64,000 nucleotides of DNA from Forficula auricularia (Eukaryota; Arthropoda; Insecta; Dermaptera; Forficulidae), in the NCBI GenBank assembly GCA_024734495.1, contig JALMQS010000061.1:9280286-9344285 (forward strand). The letters are read 5' to 3'. Under the pieces are notes generated by a model. It searched no databases. It was given only the letters and a program-made list of their open reading frames with translations, and had not been told where the DNA came from. Positions 9,640 through 21,306 of the stretch are shown here, in pieces. Both the position numbers and the translations under genes were made by a program. How positions within the stretch are numbered: position 1 is the stretch's first letter; each line of letters opens with the position of its first letter.

Positions 9640-9730
9640 ATTTATAACAACGCCAACAAGAAATTTTAGAAAAAAAATCCTGATACATGAAGAGAATCGA
9701 ACCTAAGTTTCTGATTTCTAAGGAATATAT
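9640..9730 (-). mobile_element. tRNA-derived SINE fragment (family 1)
   Basis: On the minus strand ACTTAGGTTCGATTCTC gives a pol III B box like those of the copies at 19640-19775 and 47281-47600. The A-box half is weak and the body is short. Confidence 0.4.
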
Positions 9731-10809
9731 ATATACTAGAGGACACCCTCTCTTATTTGTTTTTAAAAACTCGACAACTTTGCTAATCTCAGCGAATTAA
9801 ATATTTTAGTTTTATTAATATTTCAAGTGTCTCCAATTTTATTAATATTTTATTAAATTAAATGAGAAAGTTGCTCTGACACTAAGTTATTCGTAAGAGG
9901 TATATTTATTTTTAGCGATGAAATAACTAATAAATAAAAATATTCATAAAAACGGTAATATATGGTTATAGTTTCGGACTTAAGAAGAAGAAAAATAAAT
10001 ATTTTATTTATTATTAATTTCCCTTGCAGGTTTAATAATTCGAATAAGCAAAATACGAATGAACCCTGAACTTATGCAACCGGAATGACAGTAAAGGCAA
10101 CGCTTAAGATATCCTTTAGGAGTATTCAATTTGTTTCATTTAAAAAAATGTTAAGCTTTGGAATTATCAGAGGTTAAGCAACATGTAGAACGGTTAGTTC
10201 TTAGATGGATATAAAAGACAGCAGTCGTTTATTTAAAGCCGTCCTAATACCAGATATCGTAGGTACTGGAATTAGTTTGAAATTGATTGGGGAGGCCGTA
10301 GGTCAAAAATAAAAATACTTAAGTCCAAAATCCTGAATAAAAAAATAAAAAAATAAAACTAAAAATTAAATATAATAATAATATATTTAAAAATAACATA
10401 ACATAAATATATATCTAACACCTCCAAAGAAATAATTACAAGTCTATATAAATAATTTTTAAGCTTAATAGATATTTCTCTGGAGTGTGATTTTTAAGAA
10501 ATTATAAACGTTGAATTCGGAATTCCCATTAAACTAATTTATCTGGAAAAATATCATATTAGTTGGTATAATTTTTAATCTAATTTTAATATGTAATTAA
10601 TATATCAACGATGGCATTTTCTGCTTGATAAGTGTACTAAAAACGAATATAGGGCAAGTATTTTATTAATTTGAGACTAGAATTTCTGACTTTGACGTAA
10701 TTTTCAGTCTAATAGGAATATTTTACACTAAAGGGCTAATTAGGTAATAAATATAAATATATCCTTGTCCCACATCAAAAGATTCTACCGGACCAGTTAA
10801 GATATTGAA
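9731..10809. other. Spacer, nothing recognised
   Basis: AT-rich with A-rich runs at 10341-10400; no supported feature. Confidence 0.4.
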
Positions 10810-10813
10810 TTAA

Positions 10814-11394
10814 GGGAGTTCGAGAGAACTTATTTAGCTGGTTGATCTTCGAAAAAATCGTTTGTATCTGCAGTGCCTAAGAAATTTTTTTTATAATGAG
10901 GTTAATTTCAAATAAAAATATTTGTTTTGATAATAGTAATAAAAAGAATATTGAGATAATTTTTTTCTCATTATAAAAACATTTATTTAACACAAAAACG
11001 ATTTCAAGAAATAGAGTTGAAATTCTACACTAGTGCTTTTGTTATATTCTGTTGGCTGCAAATAATTTTTTATTTTTTTACATTTTTTACATGAATAACT
11101 AATTAACTAGAAGGTCAAATCTATTGAAAAATGTATCATTAGATTCATGAAAGTTGAATCATTGATCTGAATAAATTTGTTGAAAATGGTATAATTTGTA
11201 TAGAAGTTATAGCCCTTTTAAAAGCTCGGTCCATTTACTTCCATGTTAAAAGGACAATTTTCAATAATTTATTTCTCAGTAATGGGACAGACGATCAACT
11301 TCAAATTTTGGGAATAAATATTTAATACATCAATGATTCGATGGTAAAAATTTGAACATTTTCTTATAAAAATGATAAACAGTCCCGAACCCCC
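10814..11394. mobile_element. TTAA-flanked MITE, family A
   Basis: TTAA at 10810-10813 and 11395-11398 flank termini GGGAGTTCGAGAGA and the complement of GGGGGTTCGGGACTG. The copy at 48656-49262 has the same TTAA flanks and closely similar interior. The TTAA duplication is that of piggyBac-type transposases, but no transposase is present. Confidence 0.8.
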
Positions 11395-11825
11395 TTAAAA
11401 GAAATATACAAGTTAAAAAAATCGAATAGGTAAATGAATAAACTCTCAACTTTTTTAGTTTTTATAGTGTAATTTTGTCAATTTTATTCTTACGAGACGA
11501 TAAATTAAATTCTGAAAGGTTAAACAGACGGCAGGTTAATGAAGATAAAGTGACAAGACTAAGTCTTTTTATTGCGATCTCAGTCTTTTAGATGAAAGTA
11601 ACTTGACTGGGACTGGATTAACGATAAAAAATAATAGCCAACTCTAGCTGGCCACTTAAGTTTAAGTCACAGCTGGACATTCAAGGATTACAAACAGGTT
11701 TTTAATCATTTTGTTAATAAAATAAACCAAGTTAACTAATAAAAAAGAACACATTTAATATACTCGTAGAATAATTAGAAAATGCATAAAGTCGATCGTA
11801 GCAGAATTTAATTCTATGAGAAAAA

Positions 11826-11965
11826 TCAATGAGAATGTCCTCTGCTTAATTTAAGAACTTATAAATATTTATTCTCACATGCCAGAAGGGCTGTTTTCAA
11901 CTTCGGGAATTGAATCCATGTTTCTAAAAGTTATCTCGGATTTGCCAGTCCTTCGAAGGGAAACC
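11826..11965 (-). mobile_element. Degenerate SINE fragment (family 1)
   Basis: Shares the CCAGAAGGGCTGTTTTCA-type body and a decayed B box (GGATTCAATTCCC on the minus strand) with the copies at 19640 and 47281. TGTCCTCTGCTTAATT at about 11837 resembles the PLE terminal motif seen at 36945. Confidence 0.4.
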
Positions 11966-13207
11966 AATCAAACATATATGGCAAAACAATTATCTATATT
12001 AGCTCAGATTCATAAGCAGAGAACACTCTAATTGATTTTTATTTTATTAATATTCATTACTTTAGTGAATCTAAGTAAGTAATCATTACTTTAGTATTTT
12101 TTTTATTGTCCGCCTCTTCCCTCGTGACCCCTCCATATGTTCCCACATCTCATTACTTTAGTACTCATAGGGTAAAACAAGCGATAATTTAGCACAATGT
12201 TTCTCAATCTTTTTGGCTCATATAAGCTATTGCGACAGATTTTCAAACTATTCTTTTTCAACTTCACATTGAGACTAACAAATTTCAAAACAGATAAAAA
12301 AACAAATTTCAAAATGGATATAAAAAATTTCAAAATAAGGTTAATCAATGCTAAAATTTGATTAGTAATTTCAAAAATAACATAAAAATGTGATCGAGAT
12401 TCCACGCATCAGAATTTACTTTAAGAATTGCACATTGTTTACAAAATTAATCAACTATATGTTCACCAACCCTTACAACCTAGACTTTCTATTCAGGTCC
12501 AGATCAATTGAAAAATAGGGATAAACAATTTTAAAATTGGAATAATTAAAATGATTTTTAACCATTATTATTCCCAATTTGGAATTCATTAATTATTCGA
12601 ATTTTAAAGGTCAGCTTGTAAATAAATATTGAACATTGATATAGTTGGTTAAATTTGTGCGCGGGTTTTAAGCTTAAGTCCCAGGGGTGCAAAGCTCGAT
12701 CGCTACACTCAAACCAATTCGACTGTCATTTCTATTATTTTTTTTTATTTTTTAAGAAATAAAACCTCAAATGTTTCACTTCAGAATTAGTTATTTAGGT
12801 TAAGCCGTTTGTTTGATTTAAATTTAAGATATATTCTATATTTGAAATTAAGTTGATCTTGCGGTGAATTAATTTACGAAAAAATTTTAAGCCAGAAGTA
12901 TTGACATAAATCACTTGAATATTCGGAATATTTAGACAATATATTATGTTAAGGAAGGTTTTATTTTTTTTATTTTTAATCTTTTTTTAAGAGAGATATT
13001 GATTTTTCCAATTTGTTGATATCAAGTGGTTGGGAGGCATGGGGGGACGAACGACCGTGGCGCCAGCCTCTGGAGAACAACATTACTGCTTTAGTGCTTT
13101 AGTTAAGTCGCTGGAAAAAATTATTCAATTAAAAATTTATCATCATGTGTTATTTGTTATCATTTTTTGGAGATTAATTAAGAATACTAGCTAGTTTTAG
13201 TTCTAAC
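11966..13207. other. Spacer, nothing recognised
   Basis: AT-rich. A GC-richer patch at 13035-13065 (GTGGCGCCAGCCTCTGG) resembles a hAT terminus but has no partner. Confidence 0.35.
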
Positions 13208-13452
13208 CATGGGCGTAGCTATGGGGCAGTGCCCCCCTACAAAAATCATTGTCCCCCCTTAGAAAAATCGAAACTCCATTATTACGAGGCGTTACTTATG
13301 TATTTCTCATTAAATTATTTCGTTACTTCTAAATTTTCTCAATTCTACTAAAAAGTTAGTTGATCTCTAATCCGATTACCGAAATTGAAACCTTTTGGTG
13401 GCTAATCAGGTGGCCGGCAGCCCCCCAGCACAATTCCCTAACTATGCCAATG
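13208..13452. mobile_element. hAT-type MITE, perfect 8-bp target duplication
   Basis: Termini CATGGGCGTAGCT and complement of CATTGGCATAGTT; flanks GTTCTAAC at 13200-13207 and 13453-13460 are identical. A close relative is at 28950-29233. Confidence 0.9.
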
Positions 13453-14143
13453 GTTCTAACAACGATGGACTATCAATCATGTGGCTTGAAATCAAATCCC
13501 AGCAATCAGGCCATGGAAAAAAATCTTAGGTAGCCAAGACATTACTTCGGAGGGAATAGTCAATTTTTTAAAACAACTATTGGAAGCAGTTGTGGTTTTA
13601 CGATCATTATATCGTCGCTAATCTTACAAAACCTTGTAATTCCGATTTTTGGTCAAATACCTATTATACGTTTATACCGACCAACTTTTCACAGCGCATC
13701 TGTCTATTAAAACCTTATTATTCTATTCCAATTTAATTTTGCGATACGGACAAATAATAAATATTGCATTCTATTTGTATGTATTTTTGTTTAAAATGGT
13801 TTTTCTTGTTTTCTGGCAAATAATGAATTTAGGACTTACGAGGTTTTGTAAGATCAGCGACGATATTTACTGTCTTAAATATAAAAATTCATTTGAGGCA
13901 TTATTAAAGATGCTTCGCATAAGTTGTCTATTGAACAATTAGATGCCGAAACATTGTATAATAGAACACCAGGAAAATTTAAATTTCTATTTACTAATAT
14001 TGGTCCAACCTGAAAATCTCTTTCAGTCTTGTCAGAAGATTTTCATCACTGACTTAAAAAAATTACAACATCACATCACAGTGTAAGGAAACGGAAAATC
14101 TCCTCCAGTGAAGATTTCTCTAGTATATTAGTAGGGAGCTTCA
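13453..14143. other. Spacer, nothing recognised
   Basis: A 97-codon open frame at 13649-13942 is AT-driven and without motifs; not considered a gene. Confidence 0.4.
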
Positions 14144-14378
14144 CAGTGGCTTAGCCAGAAAATTTTTATGGGGGGGGGGGGGGGGTCAATCCTCAAAGTG
14201 GGAATTTTTCGTTTATTAAAATAAATAGGTACTTCAAGAAATTAAAAAAGAACATAATCCTTGATTAAACATATGAAATATATTTAACTCCACTTAGTTT
14301 GCCATAAGAAACGGTTTGTCGTTGTCTTTATTCATCCCATGAGCCGTGCTCTGACCCCCACCCGTGGCTACGCCTCTG
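14144..14378. mobile_element. hAT-type MITE
   Basis: Termini CAGTGGCTTAGCC and complement of CAGAGGCGTAGCC. Flanks GAGCTTCA (14136-14143) and GAGATTCA (14379-14386) differ at one position. Poly(G) tract inside at 14171-14186. Confidence 0.85.
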
Positions 14379-14454
14379 GAGATTCATAGTAATTGACAAT
14401 ACTCGAATTTAAAAGTAAGAAAATACTTTTGCCATATTTAGTTTACCATTTGCA

Positions 14455-14484
14455 CCCCGGGCCTTAGGCCCGGGTTCGTCTGGT
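14455..14484. other. GC-rich perfect hairpin
   Basis: CCCGGGCC-TTA-GGCCCGGG forms an 8-bp stem in AT-rich DNA, followed by TTCGT and CTGG before T. This resembles a Helitron 3' terminus (hairpin then CTRR-T), but the spacing is short and no 5' end was found. Confidence 0.35.
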
Positions 14485-15075
14485 AGCTTGTCAAAATGCA
14501 ATTGGGCTGGAGAAGATTATAATATGTTATAGTGTCTGGATTTCGTGCATTCCTGCTTATATTCGGACTCTTTAGCTGTGAACTTATACCAAGGACCCCT
14601 TTAAGCCGATTGTAACGATATGAGAATAATTATTATAAGCAGTGAGATTTCTCTTTAGTCTTTAGGTATATTATATTTTTTTTAATTAATTCCTGAAATT
14701 TATAAAATATTGGATTTCCATTGCAAAAACGTAAGTGCAAAATTTCCAGAAAAACATAATTCGATTACAAACGTCAGCCAGATAAATAGACAGAGAAGCC
14801 CTGATAATTAAAAAATAAAATCATATAATTAGAGAATAGGTGGAAACGTTTTTACGGTCAATCAGTTATTCTGGGAAGTTCTTAAGAGTCGAATTACTTA
14901 TTAATCTAATCTCGTTTATGAAATGCATCCAGCCCGACAGAAAGCTTGAAGCCCCTTACACAAATAGGAGGCACAAATCCGTCAAAAATATTTTTTTTTT
15001 ATGTGAATCACCTTGGATCTTTGAGGCCTATCTTCATACTTATTTATTCATTGTACATTTTTTGGGGTTAATAAA

Positions 15076-15690
15076 TTAGTACCTAGAGGCACCGAGCGAT
15101 GCTCGGTAACTTTTTCTTCAGTTAAAAGCTTTATTTTAATATTATTTTTAATTTAAAATTCTGATAAAAAGGTCGATTTTTATTTGAGAGCCATTTTCAA
15201 ATTAAAAAAAAATACAAATATATATAGTATATTAATTGTTGTCTTTCTTTCAGCTTAATTCAATTATACATATTTCAAATTCGCCACGCCGCAATTTATT
15301 CAATAAATTCTATTCATAAAATACATATCTATATATAATATATTCAATTATTTCCACACTTATAATAAAGTCTAATTCAAAAATATTCATTTTAGTAAAA
15401 GTAAAAAGCAAACATTTTTAAAATAGTTCTATGGTCTAGCGGTAAAGTCTATGCTTCTGATACAAGAGGTCTCAGGTTCTAATCTGACATGGGGCAAAAC
15501 ATATTTTTTATTGAGATTTTCATCTATCAATAATTCTTTTAATTAAGAAAAAATCAATTAAGATGAATTTTGATGAGGTCCAAACCTAGCCAGATCGTTT
15601 TCTCATCCTCAAAACTTGTTAATAGATTTTGTTTCATCAAAATCGGTAGGGCGGTTTCAAAATAGAACCAAGATACAAATATATAAATAA

Positions 15691-15723
<33 letters not shown>

Positions 15724-15778
15724 TATATATATAAATAAATAAACCATATACAATTTTTGCTCGTTTAATAAGAGTAGA
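15076..15778 (-). mobile_element. Non-autonomous Helitron, copy 1 (703 bp)
   Basis: On the minus strand the 5' end reads A/TCTACTCTTATTAAACGAGC. The 3' end has the hairpin ACCGAGC-ATC-GCTCGGT, a short spacer and CTAA before T. The same two ends bound 17127-17848, and with CTTA 56614-58076. No terminal inverted repeat or target duplication, as expected for Helitrons. No Rep/Hel coding sequence. (AT)n runs lie close to the 5' end. Confidence 0.85.
15425..15495 (+). tRNA. tRNA-like sequence inside the Helitron (pseudogene or SINE head)
   Basis: TGGTCTAGCGGTAAAG resembles an A box and GGTTCTAATCTGA a B box, with tRNA-like spacing of about 35 nt. A continuous cloverleaf cannot be made by eye. The layout resembles the SINE head at 36830/38461. 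Confidence 0.4.
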
Positions 15779-15964
15779 TAAAGTTCAATATAATTTATTT
15801 GAGAATCAAAAACCAATTCACAAATAAAACCTAAAAAAAAAAAGAATTCTTATAATTATTATTTTTTTTTTAAATAATAAATTTTTAATTTAAATATAAT
15901 TATTTTTTGGCTAAATTGGCATCTAGTTATTATTATTATTATTATTTATTACATTTATACAAAG

Positions 15965-16650
15965 GTACATACCCATTTTGGGCTTTGGTACAAATATACA
16001 TACAGTTTTCTTAACCCAATCTAATTCCTCTTTTCTTTTGCGACCTCCATCGAATATTTCTTTTCATCTTCTTCTTCTCCTCCTTCACTATTCCTTCCCG
16101 ATCTCCCAATATTATATGTCTAGTCTTTTCGCCTGGTATGTTCTTAGTTTGATTCTTCCGATCTCTTTCCTCCATATGTAGTCCGGTGTGTTTCTCTTCA
16201 CCCCCATTATTAATTTAAAGAATTCTCCTTGTATCTTTTATATTTCTTTTTTCTTCTCCCATCCCCAGTTTTCTACTCCATACATTATAATGGATTTAAT
16301 TAGTGACTAAAATAAGTAAATTTTCTTATTTAAATCTCTTAGCCTTGCTCTCTTTATTACGGTCCAAGTTGTATATATTATTTTTTTTGCCTTCTTTATT
16401 TAAGTGTCTGTGTTTATTGTGGTTGTTATTTTCTTTAAACAGGTATCCCAAATATTTTATATTATTCACTTGGTCTATTTTTTCTTTGTTTATATACCAA
16501 TCAATATTTTTATTTTTTTCTTCCTCTATTCCTAAAGCACATTATTATTATTTTTTTTTTTACAATTAATTGATAATTCATTGTTTTGGGTGTATTTTTC
16601 CAATTCTTTAATAATATCTCTCATTCCATCTTCGGTAGGGCATCTAGTTC
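15965..16650 (-). pseudogene. Non-LTR retrotransposon relic, C-terminal RT region
   Basis: Minus-strand frames, with several shifts, give KELEKYTQNNELSINC, then NNIKYLGYLFKENN, IMYGVENWGW and KLIMGVKRNTPDYIWRKE. This order is typical of the region after the RT palm in arthropod non-LTR elements with a YLGY motif and a MYG.E.WGW block. Too decayed for clade assignment. It is unrelated to the jockey fragments elsewhere in the window. Confidence 0.6.
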
Positions 16651-17126
16651 CCGAAGCCAATTATTTAATAAAAAAAAAAATTCAATTTTAATTTCTAAAT
16701 ACCAAGAGATTTTTTAGAAAGAATTTCATTTTAATTTAATTCTTCAATAGTGATAATATTTTTCGAAAGGATTTGATTAATTTTCTAAACACCGGCTAGT
16801 GCGCCATATGAATTATTTATTTCATCGATTTATCCAAATAAATATTTACAATATAATATATTCTAGTGGTGAGCTGGAAGGATAATATTGACCCTTGTAA
16901 CAACGCTCGACCTTTTGCTTGTTTTTATTTTTTTAATATTACCAAAGCGGTGGATTAACGGGCCCGTAAATTTTTATTTAGAAAAAAAGTGGATAGCCAT
17001 TATTCGCCGACCTCAAACTAGATAAAAATCATATCAATAATGACCGAGCATTGCTGGAGGGGTCGGAGATTAAACCGGGCTAAATCCAATGATACCATTT
17101 TTAAAATTTAATTATTTATATATATA

Positions 17127-17848
17127 TTAGTACCTGGAACACCGAGCGATGCTCGGTAATTTTTTGATTCATTTAAAAGCGATAGATTAATATTATTTTT
17201 AATTTTAAATTCAGGTAAAAAGGTCGATTTTTAATCGCAGCCAAAATAAAAGAAAATTGAAATAAAACTTAATTTATATTTTTGTCAACATTTACACCCG
17301 CCATGGCCATCATCAAGACGTATCACTGCCTACAAAGTTTTGAATGTAATTGCAATTAAAACTAATATTAATATACACCGAGGTTCTTTCGTTGACCCTT
17401 TTAAATCCTGAAGAAGGAGGTATGATCCTTCGAATTGTCGGATTTTTTAAGAGAATCAAATTGATATTCCAATAAATTATTTTATAGAAAAATACCTTTA
17501 ATAAATTAAATTGGCTAATTCTAATATATAATAATATTTGTAATAATCTATTAGTGGAATTTAAAATTGAAAAACCAATTAATTATTAAAAGGAAATTGA
17601 ATAAAAATGTAATTATAGATTTTTATCAAGACAACCACCTGTGAATAATTATTTCAATTAACAAAAAACCCATCAAAAACAACTTAGCCGAAGATGAGAC
17701 CGTGACAGATCGAATTGTCAACACAAAAACCCCTAACACGTGAATTTCATCCAAATCGTTAGAGCCATTTTCGAGAAACCGATTCTATATATATAGAGAA
17801 ATTTTATATATATATATATACAAGAATTGCTCGTTTAATATAATAAGA
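17127..17848 (-). mobile_element. Non-autonomous Helitron, copy 2 (722 bp)
   Basis: 5' end A/TCTTATTATATTAAACGAGC and 3' hairpin ACCGAGC-ATC-GCTCGGT followed by CTAA before T, on the minus strand. Terminal blocks match copy 1; the middle differs and contains a hammerhead-like motif at 17403-17447. Confidence 0.85.
17403..17447 (+). ncRNA. Degenerate hammerhead ribozyme-like motif
   Basis: CTGAAGA (17408-17414), A, GGAGG/CCTTC stem II, then GAATTGTC instead of GAAACGTC. AAATCC and GGATTT could form stem I. The base that should close stem III is changed, so activity is unlikely. It resembles the motifs at 3056 and 3294. Confidence 0.4.
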
Positions 17849-17944
17849 TAATGAATTTATTTCTTTAAAAACAATTATAAATAGTTTATCAATAACTCAA
17901 ACGTTTCGGAAGAATTTCTCTCGAAACGTTTGATTTATTATTAA

Positions 17945-18667
17945 AGGTAGTTGTTCCGCCAAATGGGTTTTCTTAGGATTTTTTTGAAATTTAGAGAGAT
18001 TATTATTTAAATACTTCTGTATCGATTGGTGGCAAAACGAAATTTATGAAAAATATAGTTCCGGAGATATTAAATTTCAAAAATAGATTTTTCAGACTCT
18101 TTAACATTGCACTATACGGGATATAGGAAAATTTAAAATACATATTTAATTATAATTAAGAAACACTTCGTACCATTTTTATAAAAAACTAAACCAACAT
18201 TAAACAATAACCAATAAGCATATTTTAAGACAATTTTGATTCATAGTTACAACACATTTTCTGAGATAATAATGAATAAATAATGAAAAATGTATAAAAA
18301 AATTTACACTAAAAACAATTTGGCAACAGAGCGCATTTATTTAACCAGCGAAAGATGTATAAAGCGCGCATGCGCTAGATATTTTTAAAATTATAATTTT
18401 CATAAGGTGTAACGTAGGCGTTGATTACATTTGTTAAAAAATAACAAAACGATTTTTATAGAAATTTAAAATGTATTTTATCTGTCATTTTAATATAAAA
18501 ATATTCAATCTCTTACAATGGTGCCAGATTTGTCAAACGAGCACGGGATTGTCTAGAATCGGTACATAAACAGCAAAAAGTTTTGGGCTTATGAATTATG
18601 AATCCTTATTGTCTCTTCTATATACTCTACATTAACTTTTTGCTAGTATTGTCGCGAAACAACTACG
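17945..18667. mobile_element. TTAA-flanked MITE, family B, copy 1
   Basis: TTAA at 17941-17944 and 18668-18671; termini AGGTAGTTGTTCCGCC and complement of GTAGTTGTTTCGCGAC. Nearly the same sequence lies at 38930-39662. Interior includes GCGCGCATGCGC. No coding capacity. Confidence 0.8.
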
Positions 18668-18671
18668 TTAA

Positions 18672-19639
18672 TGGAATTAAAATACAACATTTTATAATTG
18701 TTTTTGAAGTGAAAACTTCTTTAGTAGGGGTAACGCAAAAATTTTATGAAACGACATGAAAATGAGAGTGAGCATAGAATTAGTAAGAGAGAGAAAGAGA
18801 GTCAGATTGGATTGTTCTTTATGCGGAACCACGTATGGTATTATCCCCTCTCTCAAGAGAGAGAGATTGACTTCTCTCTCTTTCATCTCTTTACCTTCGG
18901 TCCCCTCTTTATTTTTGCAATTGCATTCGTTCTGAAAGACAAAATAAATCGCGTTGGTTCCTCGTATTTTGTGTTGAATCCAGGTGTAGTTTATTTTCTA
19001 CCTGTTTTAATGCAATCGAATTAGTTCAATTTTGTTTTTGATAATGCCAAAAACAAATTATATTCAGTTTTTAGGATATCAGTTATTAAAAAGTCAATAA
19101 ATAAACATAAAATTATATATAATAAAAAAATTAAATTTTTAACCTGCTCAAAAAACTACCCGTTATAATTTCTTAAATATTATACTATTAAGAAATAATT
19201 AAATAAACAAATTATCTTCTTATTTAAAAGTACATAGATTACTTCTTTCTTATACTAAATTAATTTAAATTAAATAGAAATCCATCTAAGATATTTTTTT
19301 ATATTAGTTTTTAGATCAAAATAAAGGATTTTAAAGTGAGAGATTATTATTAATAAGAAAATTTCTCAAAATAAAGTAAATAAGAATTACAAATAAAAAG
19401 AAATCAAAAAGGTATCAATAAAGGCATGTCTGGATACCCACGATAGCCCAAGAACATAAAGTCGTAGAAAGTTGATTCTGGTGTCAAAATGTTTGTATTT
19501 CCAATTAAATTTTGAGCTCTTAAGCCCTATAAAGTTTTGAAGAAAATATTTTTTGAATTGTTTTATCGAGATTTTAAGGGTTTGTCATAATAAATCTTCA
19601 ATTTAATTTAAGGGTTCAAAGTGCAGATAGAAATAGATT
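18672..19639. other. Spacer with a GAGA/TCTC-rich patch
   Basis: Purine-rich GAGAGAG blocks at 18785-18800 and pyrimidine-rich complements at 18849-18890 can form an imperfect hairpin. No gene recognised; the two overlapping frames here on opposite strands reflect this simple sequence. Confidence 0.4.
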
Positions 19640-19775
19640 AACTTTCTGAGAAAATCAGAAGTTGTCTTCTAATAGATCCGATGGATGAATTATTTTTTAT
19701 TATATGTCAGAAGGGTTGTTTTTACCCTTTCCAGTAATCGAACCCGAGTGCCAAAATTAGCCAATTTCAATTTTC
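19640..19775 (-). mobile_element. tRNA-derived SINE (family 1)
   Basis: Minus strand: TTTTGGCACTCGGGTTCGATTAC (B box GGTTCGATT), then AAACAACCCTTCTGACATAT and a body ending in GACAACTTCTGATTTTCTC. Same order as 47400-47600 and 58722-58860. Confidence 0.65.
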
Positions 19776-21306
19776 TAAATAAATTTTCCCTTTATCAATT
19801 ATGATAATTTAAAGCGAAAGTAAATATAAATATTTTTGAAAATTCTGCCTTACTGATCGTTTTTATAAAATAATTGAATTTAATTATTTCATATAATTGA
19901 ATAAATATATAAATATAGACGTATATCAAAGAAGAAATTATTCATTGATTGTATCAAATATTAAAAAATACAAATCTTTTAAAAAAACAATCAAGAACAC
20001 GTTTATTTGAAACCAAACGTTTCGAGAGAATTTCTTCATTTTTCAATGCTAGGTAAATTTGTAAAAAAGAAAAAAGTTGCTTCCTCTAAAATTTAGAAAC
20101 CAACATTAAGATATTAAATATTTTTATAAAGACAATTGTACCATTTACTTGGTGACCAGATTACCTTTAAATAAAAATATAAATATTTATGAAAAATTAT
20201 TTTTCTATAAAATTTTTTATAAATATTCGAAAAACAATCCATATCTTACCTTTTAATTTTTGTTATTTAAAATTTCGATCATTTCCAAAATTGATCATTT
20301 TTCCAAGTTCTAAAGTCAAAATTGTGTTTAAGGTTAATAGAATGATTAGCCAGCATTATTGTACATTCAGAATTTTTCATTCTAATTGAATATTCATGCT
20401 CGTAAATTCGAGATTTTAAGTATTTTTTATATACGTATATTTATTAAAATCAGTTTTTGGACTCAAAGGATCTTGAAATGTAAATATCTTTGAAAATCAC
20501 GACTTCCCATTATTTCAAGAGAACGAGATTTCTAAACGCTGTTTAGTAAAGGGATAAAATAAAGAAATACTAAATACTCTCTTAGTCAGAATATCTTGAA
20601 TTCGAGTATTTTTATCACTTGTTTAATCCCTTTTTGTATTTATCGGAACGATTGGTGAATTCTCTATTACAGTGACTCTAAAAAGAAACGAAAAAAATAA
20701 AAATAAAATAAAACAATTAAAATCGAATCGAATTTAACAAATTAAAACACATCGAGAAATAAATATTTCTGTTTGTAATTGAAAGGGAAGACGGTATACC
20801 CCAGTTTATTTATTAAATAGAATTTTCCCGTAGTAGCAGAGTTGCCTAATTAATATGAATAAGTCAGTGTGTCCGGTGCTTGATGTATATACATATATAA
20901 TTGGCGGTTGGTGAATTTTCAACAAGGGGATGATGTCCAAAAAATTACCTTTCATTTTTCGAAATTTTGTTCGTATTTTAATCTTCGTTTTTTTTTTTTG
21001 GTTTTTTGCAAGTTTCATCGAATACGGCATCATTTTTGTTATTTTTCAAATTTAACAATATATTTTTTTTTAAATATATTCAAGGACCTTCGCCCCAAAA
21101 GGATACTGCTTTGTGTGACTGAGGGTAGGAGTCAGAAATTAAATCTTGTGATTTGAACTTCACAGTCCCTGAGATGGAAATCAAGCATCTTCCACAATAA
21201 ATCAGCCTGTCTTATAAGAAAATCTTAAATTTCCTCTAATTCTATTGTTATAAACAAGCTATGACTTGTTTATAGCACTCTTAATTATTTCCGATTTTAT
21301 TATATA
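19776..21306. other. Spacer, nothing recognised
   Basis: AT-rich; CAAACGTTTCGAGAGAATTT near 20015 matches part of 17897-17932, which suggests a dispersed repeat. No gene. Confidence 0.4.
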
